29,208 bases of DNA from JAIBJN01 sp035762005. GTDB lineage: Bacteria > Actinomycetota > Thermoleophilia > Gaiellales > Gaiellaceae. The stretch is taken from positions 1-29,208 of the forward strand of contig DASTQA010000080.1 in NCBI GenBank assembly GCA_035762005.1, read 5' to 3'. Positions 15,195 to 22,304 of the stretch are shown here, piece by piece. The notes under the pieces are model-generated. The model was not told the origin of the DNA. It saw only the letters and a program-made list of their open reading frames with translations, and made no database searches. Position 1 is the stretch's first letter. Each line of letters opens with the position of its first letter. The translations under genes were made by a program, and so were the position numbers.

Positions 15195-15887
15195 ATGGCT
15201 GCGAACACCCTGAGCATCCTGAAGCCGAGCGTCAACAACCTGACCGCTCGCATCTTCGTCCGGGCAGCCGGGCTCGACTTCGAGGAGCTCGACGTCTGGG
15301 GGAAGAAGGGCACGCCGGAGTTCCTCGCGAAGGACCCGGCCGACCTGACGCCGCTGCTTGAGGAGGAGGGGCTGCCCACGGGCGCGCTCTGGGAGAGCTG
15401 CGCGATCATGCAGTACCTCTGCAACAAGCACGGCCTCGACCGCTTCTATCCGACCGACCCTGGCGAGCGGGCGATGGTCGACAGCGCGATGTTCTACCTC
15501 GTCGGCACCCTGTACCCGCTCCTCGCCCGCGCGACGTACCCGACGCTCGGCTTCCCGCAGTACGCGGGCGAGGTCGCGACGTCCGAGGCGGACGACGAGA
15601 TGAAGGCGAAGGCGGCGAAGGACGCCGAAGCGGCACTCGAGCGCCCGCTCGACGTGTACCGCGCGTACTACCTCGCCGGCAGGAGCTTCATCGGCGGCGA
15701 CAGCCCCTCGATCGCGGACATGCGCTTCGCCGCGACGCTCGAGTTCCTGCGGGCGATCGACTACGAGTTCCCGGCCTGGGCGGAGGAGTACCTGACCCGG
15801 ATGGAGGAGGCGCTCGGCGAGGCCTACACGGAGCCGGCCGCCGACGTGCGCGGCTTCGTCGCCTCCGTGAAGGCGCCGGCTGCGTGA
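15195..15887 (+). CDS. Glutathione S-transferase-like protein
   Basis: A 230-residue protein with an N-terminal thioredoxin-like domain (residues about 4-82: 'LSILKPSVNNLTARIFVRAAGLDFEEL', the cis-proline region 'LTPLLEEEGLP' and 'LWESCAIMQYL') and an all-helical C-terminal domain containing 'GDSPSIADMRFAATLEFL', the N-capping-box signature of GSTs. Most actinobacteria use mycothiol, so the thiol partner may not be glutathione; isomerase or thiol-transfer roles on ring-cleavage products are also known for this fold. The ATG has a GGGAGGA site 5 nt upstream and follows the VOC gene by 16 nt. It is the last gene of the operon, 23 nt before a strong hairpin. Confidence 0.9.
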   Translation: MAANTLSILKPSVNNLTARIFVRAAGLDFEELDVWGKKGTPEFLAKDPADLTPLLEEEGLPTGALWESCAIMQYLCNKHGLDRFYPTDPGERAMVDSAMFYLVGTLYPLLARATYPTLGFPQYAGEVATSEADDEMKAKAAKDAEAALERPLDVYRAYYLAGRSFIGGDSPSIADMRFAATLEFLRAIDYEFPAWAEEYLTRMEEALGEAYTEPAADVRGFVASVKAPAA

Positions 15888-15910
15888 CCCGAGCCGCCTG
15901 ACCGGACGCG

Positions 15911-15940
15911 AGCGGGGCCTCCCCGGAGGGAGGCCCCGCT
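15911..15940. terminator. Strong hairpin terminator between convergent genes
   Basis: A perfect 13-bp stem (arms 15911-15923 and 15928-15940, AGCGGGGCCTCCC and its complement) with a CGGA tetraloop. It lies between the GST stop (15887) and the LVIVD gene stop (15961). No long T-run follows on either side, so it may act in both directions through stem strength. Confidence 0.85.
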
Positions 15941-15960
15941 TCGCAACGGTCTAGAAGTGA

Positions 15961-17511
15961 CTACTCGTGGTCCATCGTTTGCGGGTTCAGGTGGTCGCGC
16001 TGCCTGCGAGGCTGCTCGACCTTCACCCGGTACACGACCAGGCCCTGCGCGAGGGCGTTGTTGGTGACGCCGTCCGTCGCGTAGACCGGGATGCCGGGGC
16101 CCTTCACCTTGCACTTGCAGGGCTTCATGCCCTTGAGGCGCGGCCCGACGTACGGGTACGCGGACCAGGTGCCCGAGTTCGCCACCGGGTCGTAGTACGC
16201 GATCTCCTTCAGCCTCGTGGGATGCGTGAAGTCGATCACGTCGACGCCGCCCGTGTACCACGCATTCACGAGCAGGTCGCGCTTGATGTCCATGACGGCC
16301 ATGCCCATGTGCGCTGAGCAGTACTCGCCCGGCGCGGACGAGGGCCGCACGTCGCCGACGTGGAACTCGCTGAAGAACTCGCCGGTCTCCGTGTCGGAGA
16401 AGAACATTCGGCCGGTCTTGTGGGTTCCTCCCGCCGGGTTCCACGGCCGCGGCTGGTAGGTGGTCATGGTCGGGCAGCCGCTCCCGAAGGACTCGTCGAC
16501 GAGGTTCACGACGGTCCCGTCGTTGCTGAACATCACGGAGTGGAAGAAGTCGACCGCTCCGGGGATGTTCCCGGTGCCGCCCGAAGTGACCTCGTCGTCG
16601 ACGACGAGGAGCGGGTTCTCGGTATCGGGGATCCCGTCCGCGCCGATGCTCCACACCTGGCCCTGCTCGGCGCACGCGCCGCCGGCCAGGCTGTGCTCCA
16701 CGTGGACGACGATGTCGTGGCAGGCCACGGCGGCGGGCTCGAGGCCGGTCAGGCCCCGCTCGGTCCAGTCGATCCTGCCGTCCGGGTCGCCGGGGTAGCT
16801 GATCGGAGGCTCGGCGATCTCCGCGGAGGCCGCCGGGTCGTCCAGCGGCACCTCGATGACCTGGATCACCCTATGCAGGGGATCGCGGCCGGCCGCCGGG
16901 CCGTTCACCTGGCCGCACGTCGGCCCAGGCCTGAGCGGGTACGAGGAGTTGTAGACGATGAGCTTGCCCTCGTCCGCGAGGCCCGGCCAGAGCGTGATCG
17001 TGTGCGAGCCGCAGTCCTGGTAGACGGCGGCCACCTGCTCGATCGTGGCGAAGGGGTTCGCCGGGTCGTCGCTCATCTCGAAGACCCGGATGCCCTCCCA
17101 GCCGGTCGGGTCGTCGTGCGCAGCGCGCGGGGCGCCGCACTCGGGCCCTGCCATCGTGCGGTCGACGGCGAGGAGCAGCAGGTCGGCCACACCGTTGCCG
17201 TTCCGGTCCCACACGATCGGGTCGTTCTGGAGCCCGTCGCACTGGAAATCCTTCACCAGCACGGGCGCGGCCGGGTTCGAGATGTCGAAGATCTGCACGC
17301 CGCCGGTCGGCGCCGCGTCGCCGGTGTAGTAGCCCATGAACGCGTGGTCTCCCCAGAACGCGAGGTCGGAGTTCGTCTTGCCGTTCGGGGATGTGAAGAG
17401 CCGTTCCATCTTCTTGCGCGGGTCGCCGCTGCTCGGCACGGCACCCGCGACGCCGGCGAGGAGCGCCAAGGTCAGCACTCCTGCCACGAATAGGCGAAAT
17501 AGCGGTCTCAT
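15961..17511 (-). CDS. Secreted LVIVD-repeat (beta-propeller-like) protein
   Basis: A 516-residue protein with an N-terminal signal peptide ('MRPLFRLFVAGVLTLALLAGVAGA', likely cut near AGA-VP). The body repeats short beta strands such as 'GGVQIFDISNPAAPVLVKDF', 'EGIRVFEMSD', 'RVIQVIEVPLDDP' and 'GGVDVIDFTHPTRLKEIAYYDP', the pattern of LVIVD repeats that build a propeller-like surface domain. 'AAVACHDIVVHVEHSLAGGAC' carries paired cysteines and histidines seen in this group. It is exported and probably acts outside the cell or on the surface; no enzyme activity is evident. The ATG at 17511 is chosen because GGAGGTG lies 9 nt upstream, whereas the GTG at 17523 abuts that site. Converges on the operon terminator. 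Confidence 0.82.
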   Translation of the reverse strand: MRPLFRLFVAGVLTLALLAGVAGAVPSSGDPRKKMERLFTSPNGKTNSDLAFWGDHAFMGYYTGDAAPTGGVQIFDISNPAAPVLVKDFQCDGLQNDPIVWDRNGNGVADLLLLAVDRTMAGPECGAPRAAHDDPTGWEGIRVFEMSDDPANPFATIEQVAAVYQDCGSHTITLWPGLADEGKLIVYNSSYPLRPGPTCGQVNGPAAGRDPLHRVIQVIEVPLDDPAASAEIAEPPISYPGDPDGRIDWTERGLTGLEPAAVACHDIVVHVEHSLAGGACAEQGQVWSIGADGIPDTENPLLVVDDEVTSGGTGNIPGAVDFFHSVMFSNDGTVVNLVDESFGSGCPTMTTYQPRPWNPAGGTHKTGRMFFSDTETGEFFSEFHVGDVRPSSAPGEYCSAHMGMAVMDIKRDLLVNAWYTGGVDVIDFTHPTRLKEIAYYDPVANSGTWSAYPYVGPRLKGMKPCKCKVKGPGIPVYATDGVTNNALAQGLVVYRVKVEQPRRQRDHLNPQTMDHE

Positions 17512-17797
17512 ACGTCGGTGCACCTCCGAATCGGACGTCGAGGAGTGGCGCGTCGACCGCGCGGCGGCGGACCGCGGCTGCGCCGCACTCGCGTCCCGGT
17601 CCCACCGACCCCAGCCACCTCGTCAGCCAGACGGCGCACGGTCCCCCTGCACGGTCGCCGAATCCGTCGCGGCAGTGTAGACAAGCTCGTCGCCCGACGC
17701 CTCGTCGCGACTCGGGGGGCGGCTCGACGGCTCGGGGCTCCTTCTGAGCGCGCCGGGCACGGACGCTCCGGCGGGCGCCGGCGCCGAGAGCGCCGGG
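17512..17797. other. Intergenic region upstream of the LVIVD gene
   Basis: 286 bases without a supportable gene. It holds the ribosome site of the LVIVD gene at its left edge and presumably its promoter. No CGATGAG-N17-GTC site and no clear hairpin were seen. Confidence 0.5.
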
Positions 17798-18439
17798 TCA
17801 GGCGACCCTGGCCGCGAGCCGATCCAGCGCCTGGCGCCAGCGCGTGCGCATCGCCTCACGCGCGTCGGCGTCCGGGAGCTTCTCCAGGTGGACGTGGATC
17901 GCGGTCCCTCCGCGCCCCGACTCGGAGAGGGTGAGCTGGACCGTCGCCGGCGCGGCCCAGCCGTCCGGCTGCCACGTCGTGCGCAGGCGCTCGCCGGGCT
18001 TCACGACCCGGATCTCGCCGGTCGCGCCGGAGGTGCCGTTTGCGGGCGCGACCTCGTAGCGCTCGCCCTCCGCGAACACGACGGACGCCCCTTCGCCCAG
18101 CCAGAGCTCGGGATGGGAGACGATCAGCTCCCACGCCTCCGTCGCGGCGGCGGCGACCGTCCGCTGGACGCCGACCTGGAAGCCCGCGTCCGCCGTCTCG
18201 CCGACGACCCTCTTGCCGCGCGCCTGCTCGTAGCCGACCGCGAGCGACTGCCGCCACCAGCCCGTCTCGACCTCGGGGTGCTCGCGCTCGAGGTGCGCGA
18301 CGATCTCCCCGTGCTCCCAGTCCTCGGCCCCCGCGGCGTCGAGCGCCTCGAGCCACTCGTCCCAGCCGCGACCGGTCGCCTTGCGCAGGGACCCCGAGGT
18401 GATCCGGCCGAGCGTCAGTTCCTCGTCCACGCGCGCCAT
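17798..18439 (-). CDS. DUF4287 + SRPBCC (AHSA1-like) domain protein
   Basis: A 213-residue two-domain protein. Residues about 20-90 ('TGRGWDEWLEALDAAGAEDW', 'EIVAHLEREHPEVETGWWRQSLAVGYEQARGKRVVGE') match the DUF4287-type helical domain. The rest ('GFQVGVQRTVAAAATEAWELIVSHPELWLG' to 'TAIHVHLEKLPDADAREAMRTRWRQALDRL') is a START/SRPBCC fold of the AHSA1 type, which binds hydrophobic ligands or client proteins. The ATG has a GGGAGG site about 9 nt upstream. A predicted ECF-type promoter sits 33 nt upstream, making it a likely member of the sigma factor's regulon, although it lies 11 kb away. Ligand unknown. Confidence 0.87.
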   Translation of the reverse strand: MARVDEELTLGRITSGSLRKATGRGWDEWLEALDAAGAEDWEHGEIVAHLEREHPEVETGWWRQSLAVGYEQARGKRVVGETADAGFQVGVQRTVAAAATEAWELIVSHPELWLGEGASVVFAEGERYEVAPANGTSGATGEIRVVKPGERLRTTWQPDGWAAPATVQLTLSESGRGGTAIHVHLEKLPDADAREAMRTRWRQALDRLAARVA

Positions 18440-18472
18440 CGTCTGAGCCTCCCGTTCGTCGCCTTCTCAAGC

Positions 18473-18502
18473 TGAGACCCTGCGCCGGCCGAGAACTCAT
18501 CG
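18473..18502 (-). promoter_or_regulatory. Predicted ECF-type promoter of the DUF4287-SRPBCC gene (site E)
   Basis: On the minus strand: CGATGAG, 17 nt, GTCTCA, then 33 nt to the ATG at 18439. Confidence 0.72.
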
Positions 18503-18508
18503 CCCGCT

Positions 18509-18733
18509 GTGGCTTGCTTCGTCCCGGGCGAGGCCGGTCGGGACGACGAAGTCGCGCCCGGGCTCGTCCGAGGCGGCGCGATCCGTCTCCCGGATCTCGC
18601 GCCTCGGGAGCTCGCGTCGAGCCCGAGGCCGAGATCATGCAACCTCCCGTACGAGCTCGCCCGGGCGGACGGGGCCCTCGAGGCGTTCCGGTCCACCCAC
18701 ACGCAGGGCAAGATCGGCAGCGGCGTGAGCTGA
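18509..18733 (+). pseudogene. Possible relic of a zinc-type alcohol dehydrogenase C-terminus
   Basis: The plus-strand reading in this gap ends with 'YELARADGALEAFRSTHTQGKIG', resembling the closing 'YPL..AAEAHR.LESG...GK' segment of medium-chain dehydrogenases, and 'APGLVRGGAIRLP' resembles the 'LV..GRIRP' segment just before it. The stretch between the two is too long and low in similarity, and no upstream catalytic domain exists. I read it as a decayed 3' fragment. It could also be chance coding-like composition. Confidence 0.28.
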
Positions 18734-18765
18734 CCGGCGGCGCGGCGCCCCCGTCGCTCGCCGCC

Positions 18766-19347
18766 TCAGACGCGGGCGAGCACGCCGTCGAGCGGGCGAG
18801 GCACGCGAGCGAGGTCGAGTGCGTCGACGAGGAGGGGCGCGTACTGGATCTTCCGGCCGCCGCGGGTGCCCAGGAAGCGCCGAAGCTGCTCCTCGATCGT
18901 CCGTCCTCGCTGTGCGGGCTGCTTCTGGAGGAGTCTGAACGACCCGAGCTCGCCCTGGGCGTCGACGATGCGTTCCACGGACGCGGCGCCGAGAGAGCGG
19001 ATCAGCTCGTCCTCGAGATCCGCGACGCAGACGTAGAAGCCGAGTCGCTCCATCCCCGCGCGGGTGAGGTCCGAGCCGAGGCCGGCCCGCTCGAGCGCGC
19101 GCCGGAAGGCGCCCTCCTCGCCGGCGTCGCAGAGGCCCGCCAGGCCGACGTCCGCCCCGGACCGGCCCAGCAGGTCGAGGAAGCCGCCGATCGCCTGCGC
19201 GCCCCCGATCGGCACGACGGCGACGCCCTCGGCGGCGAGATCGCGACCACGGCGCCTCGCCAGCGCTTCGAGCGCGAGCCGGTCGCTGACGCCTTCGACG
19301 AGGACGACCGCCGAGGTCCGGCCGGCGAGTGCCCGCAGGGCCTGCAT
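18766..19347 (-). CDS. Standalone TOPRIM-domain protein (OLD-nuclease-like)
   Basis: A 193-residue protein that starts directly with a TOPRIM fold: 'TSAVVLVEGVSDRLALEAL' provides the invariant glutamate (E18), and 'VGLAGLCDAGEEGAFRRAL' the acidic metal-binding strand (D74...E77). The family is best known as the C-terminal nuclease half of OLD-type ATP-dependent endonucleases (and of Gabija GajA). Here there is no ABC-type ATPase domain in the protein or next door. The remainder ('EQLRRFLGTRGGRKIQYAPLLVDALDLARVPRPLDGVL') fits the OLD-TOPRIM C-terminal helical extension. It begins 10 nt after the stop of the upstream gene, whose stop codon sits in the AGGAATAGAGG ribosome-binding region, so the two are probably co-translated. 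Nuclease activity is inferred, not shown. Confidence 0.78.
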   Translation of the reverse strand: MQALRALAGRTSAVVLVEGVSDRLALEALARRRGRDLAAEGVAVVPIGGAQAIGGFLDLLGRSGADVGLAGLCDAGEEGAFRRALERAGLGSDLTRAGMERLGFYVCVADLEDELIRSLGAASVERIVDAQGELGSFRLLQKQPAQRGRTIEEQLRRFLGTRGGRKIQYAPLLVDALDLARVPRPLDGVLARV

Positions 19348-19357
19348 GCCTCTATTC

Positions 19358-20080
19358 CTACTTCACGAACGAGCTCGGCGCGTCCCGAGCCCGGGCGGCG
19401 AGCGCCCGGCGGCCCGCCATGACGACGCCGGCCCGCCAGCCGGGGGCTCGTCCGCCCGACGGAGGTCGGATCGACGCGACGTCGAGCCCGCTGGCCGCGA
19501 TGAGCCACGAGATCAGCGAGTTCGAGTTCCACATCTCGCCCGTCCGGAGCTCGTCGCGGCCCCAGACGGGCGTCGGCACCTGCGGCACGAGCGCGAGCAG
19601 CCGCCGCGCGTGGTCGGCGTCGTCGCTGACCCGGTGTGGGCTCTCGACCGCCTCGGCGACGTCCGGGATGACCCCGTCGCGCCAGCGGCGCACCTCGTAG
19701 CGAAAGAGGCGGATGCGGCCCGCCGCGCGCGTCCCGACCGCACCTTCCGCGACGACGCCACGCTCGGCGGCATCGCCGGCCCAAACCGGCGTCATCTCGA
19801 TCGTGAACCGGCCCTCCGGCGCGCGCACCTCGAGCCCGGAGTGGTAGAGGTCGCAGCGACGTCGCCGCTCGAGTCCTGCCGCGAGCGCCTCGAAGATGCG
19901 ACCGTTCAGGCGAACCGAGCGGCCGCCCGCGCCGAGCGGCAGCCAGTACAGGTCGATGCCGGCGGGAGGAGCGACGTCGATCCCCGGCGGCTCTCCCGCC
20001 GCCGCAACGCTTCCTGGTCGAGCGTCGACACCGTCGTCCTTCAGCACTGCGGACACGATCTCCGCCCGTCTCGGTCGCAT
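19358..20080 (-). CDS. Conserved protein of unknown function, possible permuted papain-like fold
   Basis: About 240 residues; I recognise no named family. The core starts near 'IDLYWLPLGAGGRSVRLNGRIFEALAAGLE' and includes 'DLYHSGLEVRAPEGRFTIEMTPVW', 'FRYEVRRWRDGVIPDVAEAVESPHRV' and 'GEMWNSNSLISWLIAASGLD'. A histidine in an 'HSGLEV' strand followed by an N-x-N-S-x-x-x-W-L helix resembles permuted NlpC/papain-like folds (PPPDE, LRAT), where the helix normally begins with the catalytic cysteine; here that place holds serine. This is a weak structural guess. The start is uncertain: the ATG at 20080 has no good ribosome site, and a GTG at about 20056 is possible. It precedes the TOPRIM gene by 10 nt. 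Confidence 0.6.
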   Translation of the reverse strand: MRPRRAEIVSAVLKDDGVDARPGSVAAAGEPPGIDVAPPAGIDLYWLPLGAGGRSVRLNGRIFEALAAGLERRRRCDLYHSGLEVRAPEGRFTIEMTPVWAGDAAERGVVAEGAVGTRAAGRIRLFRYEVRRWRDGVIPDVAEAVESPHRVSDDADHARRLLALVPQVPTPVWGRDELRTGEMWNSNSLISWLIAASGLDVASIRPPSGGRAPGWRAGVVMAGRRALAARARDAPSSFVK

Positions 20081-20167
20081 CGTCGGGGAGGCCGCTGAAC
20101 GCGCTGCGGGAAAGCCGCAGGGGTGGAGGGGTGTGGTTCTCGCTGCGTCGGGAACGAAGAACGTGAC

Positions 20168-20791
20168 ATGCAGCACCTGCTCAAGCCGTCTCGCCGGACG
20201 ACGGCCCTGAGCGAGTCCGAGGCCTGGGACTCGACGTACGGCGCGGGCCGGTGGGATTACCTCGCGGATCGAGAGGAAGGAGCTCGCTACCGCGTCCTCG
20301 CGGGCTACGTCGGACGGAGCCCGGCTCACGTCCTCGACCTCGGCTGCGGCGTCGGGTTGCTGCGGGCGCACCTGCCTGAGACGACCGTCCTGAGCTACAC
20401 CGGCGTGGACATCAGCGCGAGGGCGATCGAGCAGGCGCGTGCGCAGGGCGCGCGACGGTCGGAGTTCGTGGTGGCGTCGATCGAGGAGTGGGAACCGGAG
20501 CGCCTGTACGACGTGATCGTCTTCAACGAGGTCCTCTACTACCTCTCGAACCCGGTCGCGACCGTGCGCAGGTACCGGCAGTTCCTCATGCCCTCCGGGA
20601 CCGTCGTCGTGTCCATGTACCGGCCGCGACGCCTCCGGCAGCCCCTCGAGTGGTCCCGGATCGCGGTCATCTGGGCGGGGCTCCGCCGGGACTGGCTGGT
20701 TCTCGCCGACGTCGTCGTCGGGAGCCGCGAGACGTCGAGCTGGCGCCTCCGGGTGCTGCGACTCGGGCGGGCCGCGGGCGCCGCCCGCTGA
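20168..20791 (+). CDS. Class I SAM-dependent methyltransferase
   Basis: A 207-residue Rossmann-fold methyltransferase. Motif I is 'HVLDLGCGVGLL' (residues about 54-65); the acidic residue closing the second strand is D81 in 'YTGVDISARAIEQA'; 'YDVIVFNEVLYYLSNP' is motif IV, and 'FLMPSGTVVVSMY' the strand after it. The N-terminal 'EAWDSTYGAGRWDYLADREEGARYRVL' resembles methyltransferases that act on sugars or small natural products. The ATG at 20168 is chosen; the frame opens at 20123, but the intervening residues look non-coding. Ribosome site weak. It diverges from the unknown/TOPRIM pair and converges with the DUF1801 gene. Acceptor substrate unknown. Confidence 0.85.
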   Translation: MQHLLKPSRRTTALSESEAWDSTYGAGRWDYLADREEGARYRVLAGYVGRSPAHVLDLGCGVGLLRAHLPETTVLSYTGVDISARAIEQARAQGARRSEFVVASIEEWEPERLYDVIVFNEVLYYLSNPVATVRRYRQFLMPSGTVVVSMYRPRRLRQPLEWSRIAVIWAGLRRDWLVLADVVVGSRETSSWRLRVLRLGRAAGAAR

Positions 20792-20810
20792 TCGCCCCGC
20801 GTCGCGTTGC

Positions 20811-21158
20811 TCAGCCGCCCTCGATCTCGCGCACGCGGTGGCGCACGACGATCTCGAGCGCGGCGTCGGGAACCGGCGTCTCGGGCGTGAAGCGCACCGT
20901 CCCCTTCGAGAGGTCGAACCCTGCGAGTGCCTCGCGCGCGGCCTCGATCGCCTCGGGACTGAACGGGAACACGCTCAGGTGGTTCTTGCCCGCTCTGACG
21001 CCGAGCAAGGGGCGCTGCCTGTACTTGAACGCCGGCATCCCGTAGCTCACGCCCTCCTCGGCGTCCGGCACCGCGCGGCGGACGAACTGCCGAACCCGCT
21101 CGAGCTCGGCCTTGTCTGGCTCGGGAAGCGCCGAGAGGTACTCGTCGAAGGTGGTCAT
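20811..21158 (-). CDS. DUF1801 (YdhG-like) protein
   Basis: A 115-residue protein with 'MTTFDEYLSALPEPDKAELERVRQFVRRAVPDAEEGVSYGMPAFKY', 'LLGVRAGKNHLSVFPFSPEAIEAAREALAGFDLSKGTVRFTPETPVP', the hallmark of DUF1801 proteins, some of which are called frataxin-like iron chaperones. Length matches the family. The frame continues upstream to 21257, but homology starts at the ATG at 21158. It has no Shine-Dalgarno, so a leaderless mRNA is possible. No ECF-type promoter is visible, unlike other small accessory enzymes here. Real function unknown. Confidence 0.85.
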   Translation of the reverse strand: MTTFDEYLSALPEPDKAELERVRQFVRRAVPDAEEGVSYGMPAFKYRQRPLLGVRAGKNHLSVFPFSPEAIEAAREALAGFDLSKGTVRFTPETPVPDAALEIVVRHRVREIEGG

Positions 21159-21283
21159 GGCTGACGAGCGAAAACGGTACTCGTTCAGCCAGTGCTCGGT
21201 AGTCGTTCGAGCTGGACTCGGGCCCAGGCCTCGCCGATCGGGAGCGCCGTCGGGCACCCGCGCAGGCCGGTTGGCGCCGAGTG

Positions 21284-21540
21284 CTAGCGCTCGAAATCGA
21301 GCCGGACGTCCGCGAGCGCGATGTCGCGCAGCAGGCGGTCCATGACGTCGACGGAGACGACGCCCTCGCGGCGAAGCTGGAGGACGGTGTCGCGCTCGGC
21401 GTCGAGGAGCCCGCGACGGAGCCTCTGGATACGAGAAGGACTGCGCCTCGTTCGCGCCGTCGGAGCTCGTCGAAGCGCTGGCGAAGCGACGGACGGGAGC
21501 CCGAGCAGCTGGAGGAGCTCTCGATCGTGGAACTCCACGC
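21284..21540 (-). pseudogene. Relic of a CPA1-type Na+/H+ antiporter C-terminal tail
   Basis: The minus-strand reading ends with 'RIQRLRRGLLDAERDTVLQLRREGVVSVDVMDRLLRDIALADVRLD', which follows the cytoplasmic tail of CPA1 sodium/proton antiporters (…LRRELLEAER..L..LR.EG.ISDEVMRR..RDLDLE..RL). The TAG at 21284 is in the expected place. No membrane helices exist upstream: the frame runs into the response regulator gene in another phase. It is therefore a 3' fragment left by deletion or by insertion of the two-component genes. The clear match covers about 21284-21433; the upstream limit is approximate. Confidence 0.55.
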
Positions 21541-21608
21541 GTGCAGGCGACGGATGGGCGGCGCGAGGCGCCTCGTGTCGTTGCTTCGAAGGTCGTCTGC
21601 GGGGTCGC

Positions 21609-22304
21609 TCAGCGAGCCGGGCGCTCGTCGGCGTCGCGATTCCCCGGCGGCCGCGCGCCGCCGTCCAAGAGCCCCGTCTCGTAGGCGAGCACGACGACCT
21701 GGACGCGGTCACGGAGGTTGAGCTTCTGGAGGATGTGCGTGATGTGCGTCTTGACGGTCGTGTCGCTGATGAAGAGCTCTTGCCCGATCTCTGCATTCGA
21801 GAGGCCGCGGGCGATCAGGCGAACGACCTCTTGCTCGCGTCCGGTCAGCTCGTCAAACGTCTGCGGAGGCGTGGCGCGGGGCCTGCGCGTGAATTCCTTG
21901 ATCACGCGTCTCGTGATCGCGGGCGAGAGAAGCGCGTCTCCGCCGGCCACCGTGCGGATCGCGGCGATCAGCTGGTCGGGAGGGTCGTCTTTGAGCACGA
22001 AGCCGCTGGCTCCCGCACTGAGTGCCTCGTAGACGTATTCGTCCAGGTCGAACGTGGTCAGGATGAGGATCCGGGCGGCGTCGTCGGCGGCGAGGATGCG
22101 CCGGGTCGCCTCGAGCCCGTCGAGTTCGGGCATGCGGATGTCCATCAGCACGACCGTCGGTCGAAAGCGGGCGGTCTTGTCGACCGCCTCCAGTCCGTTG
22201 CTCGCCTCGGCCACGACTTCGATGTCCGGTTCGCCGGAGAGCAGCATGCGGAAGCCCGCGCGGACCATCGACTGGTCGTCGGCGACGAGCACGCGGACGC
22301 TCAT
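21609..22304 (-). CDS. NarL/FixJ-type response regulator
   Basis: A 231-residue regulator. The receiver domain (residues about 3-118) has D9/D10 in 'VLVADDQ', the phosphorylation site D55 in 'VVLMDIRMPELDG', the switch threonine in 'ILTTFD' and K105 in 'GFVLKDD'. The C-terminal LuxR-type helix-turn-helix ('LTGREQEVVRLIARGLSNAEIGQELFISDTTVKTHITHILQKLNLRDRVQVVVLAYE') binds DNA. Its ATG overlaps the kinase stop as ATGA, so the pair is co-translated. It probably regulates the divergent hydrolase and its own operon; an inverted repeat at 23546-23563 is a candidate operator. Confidence 0.93.
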   Translation of the reverse strand: MSVRVLVADDQSMVRAGFRMLLSGEPDIEVVAEASNGLEAVDKTARFRPTVVLMDIRMPELDGLEATRRILAADDAARILILTTFDLDEYVYEALSAGASGFVLKDDPPDQLIAAIRTVAGGDALLSPAITRRVIKEFTRRPRATPPQTFDELTGREQEVVRLIARGLSNAEIGQELFISDTTVKTHITHILQKLNLRDRVQVVVLAYETGLLDGGARPPGNRDADERPAR

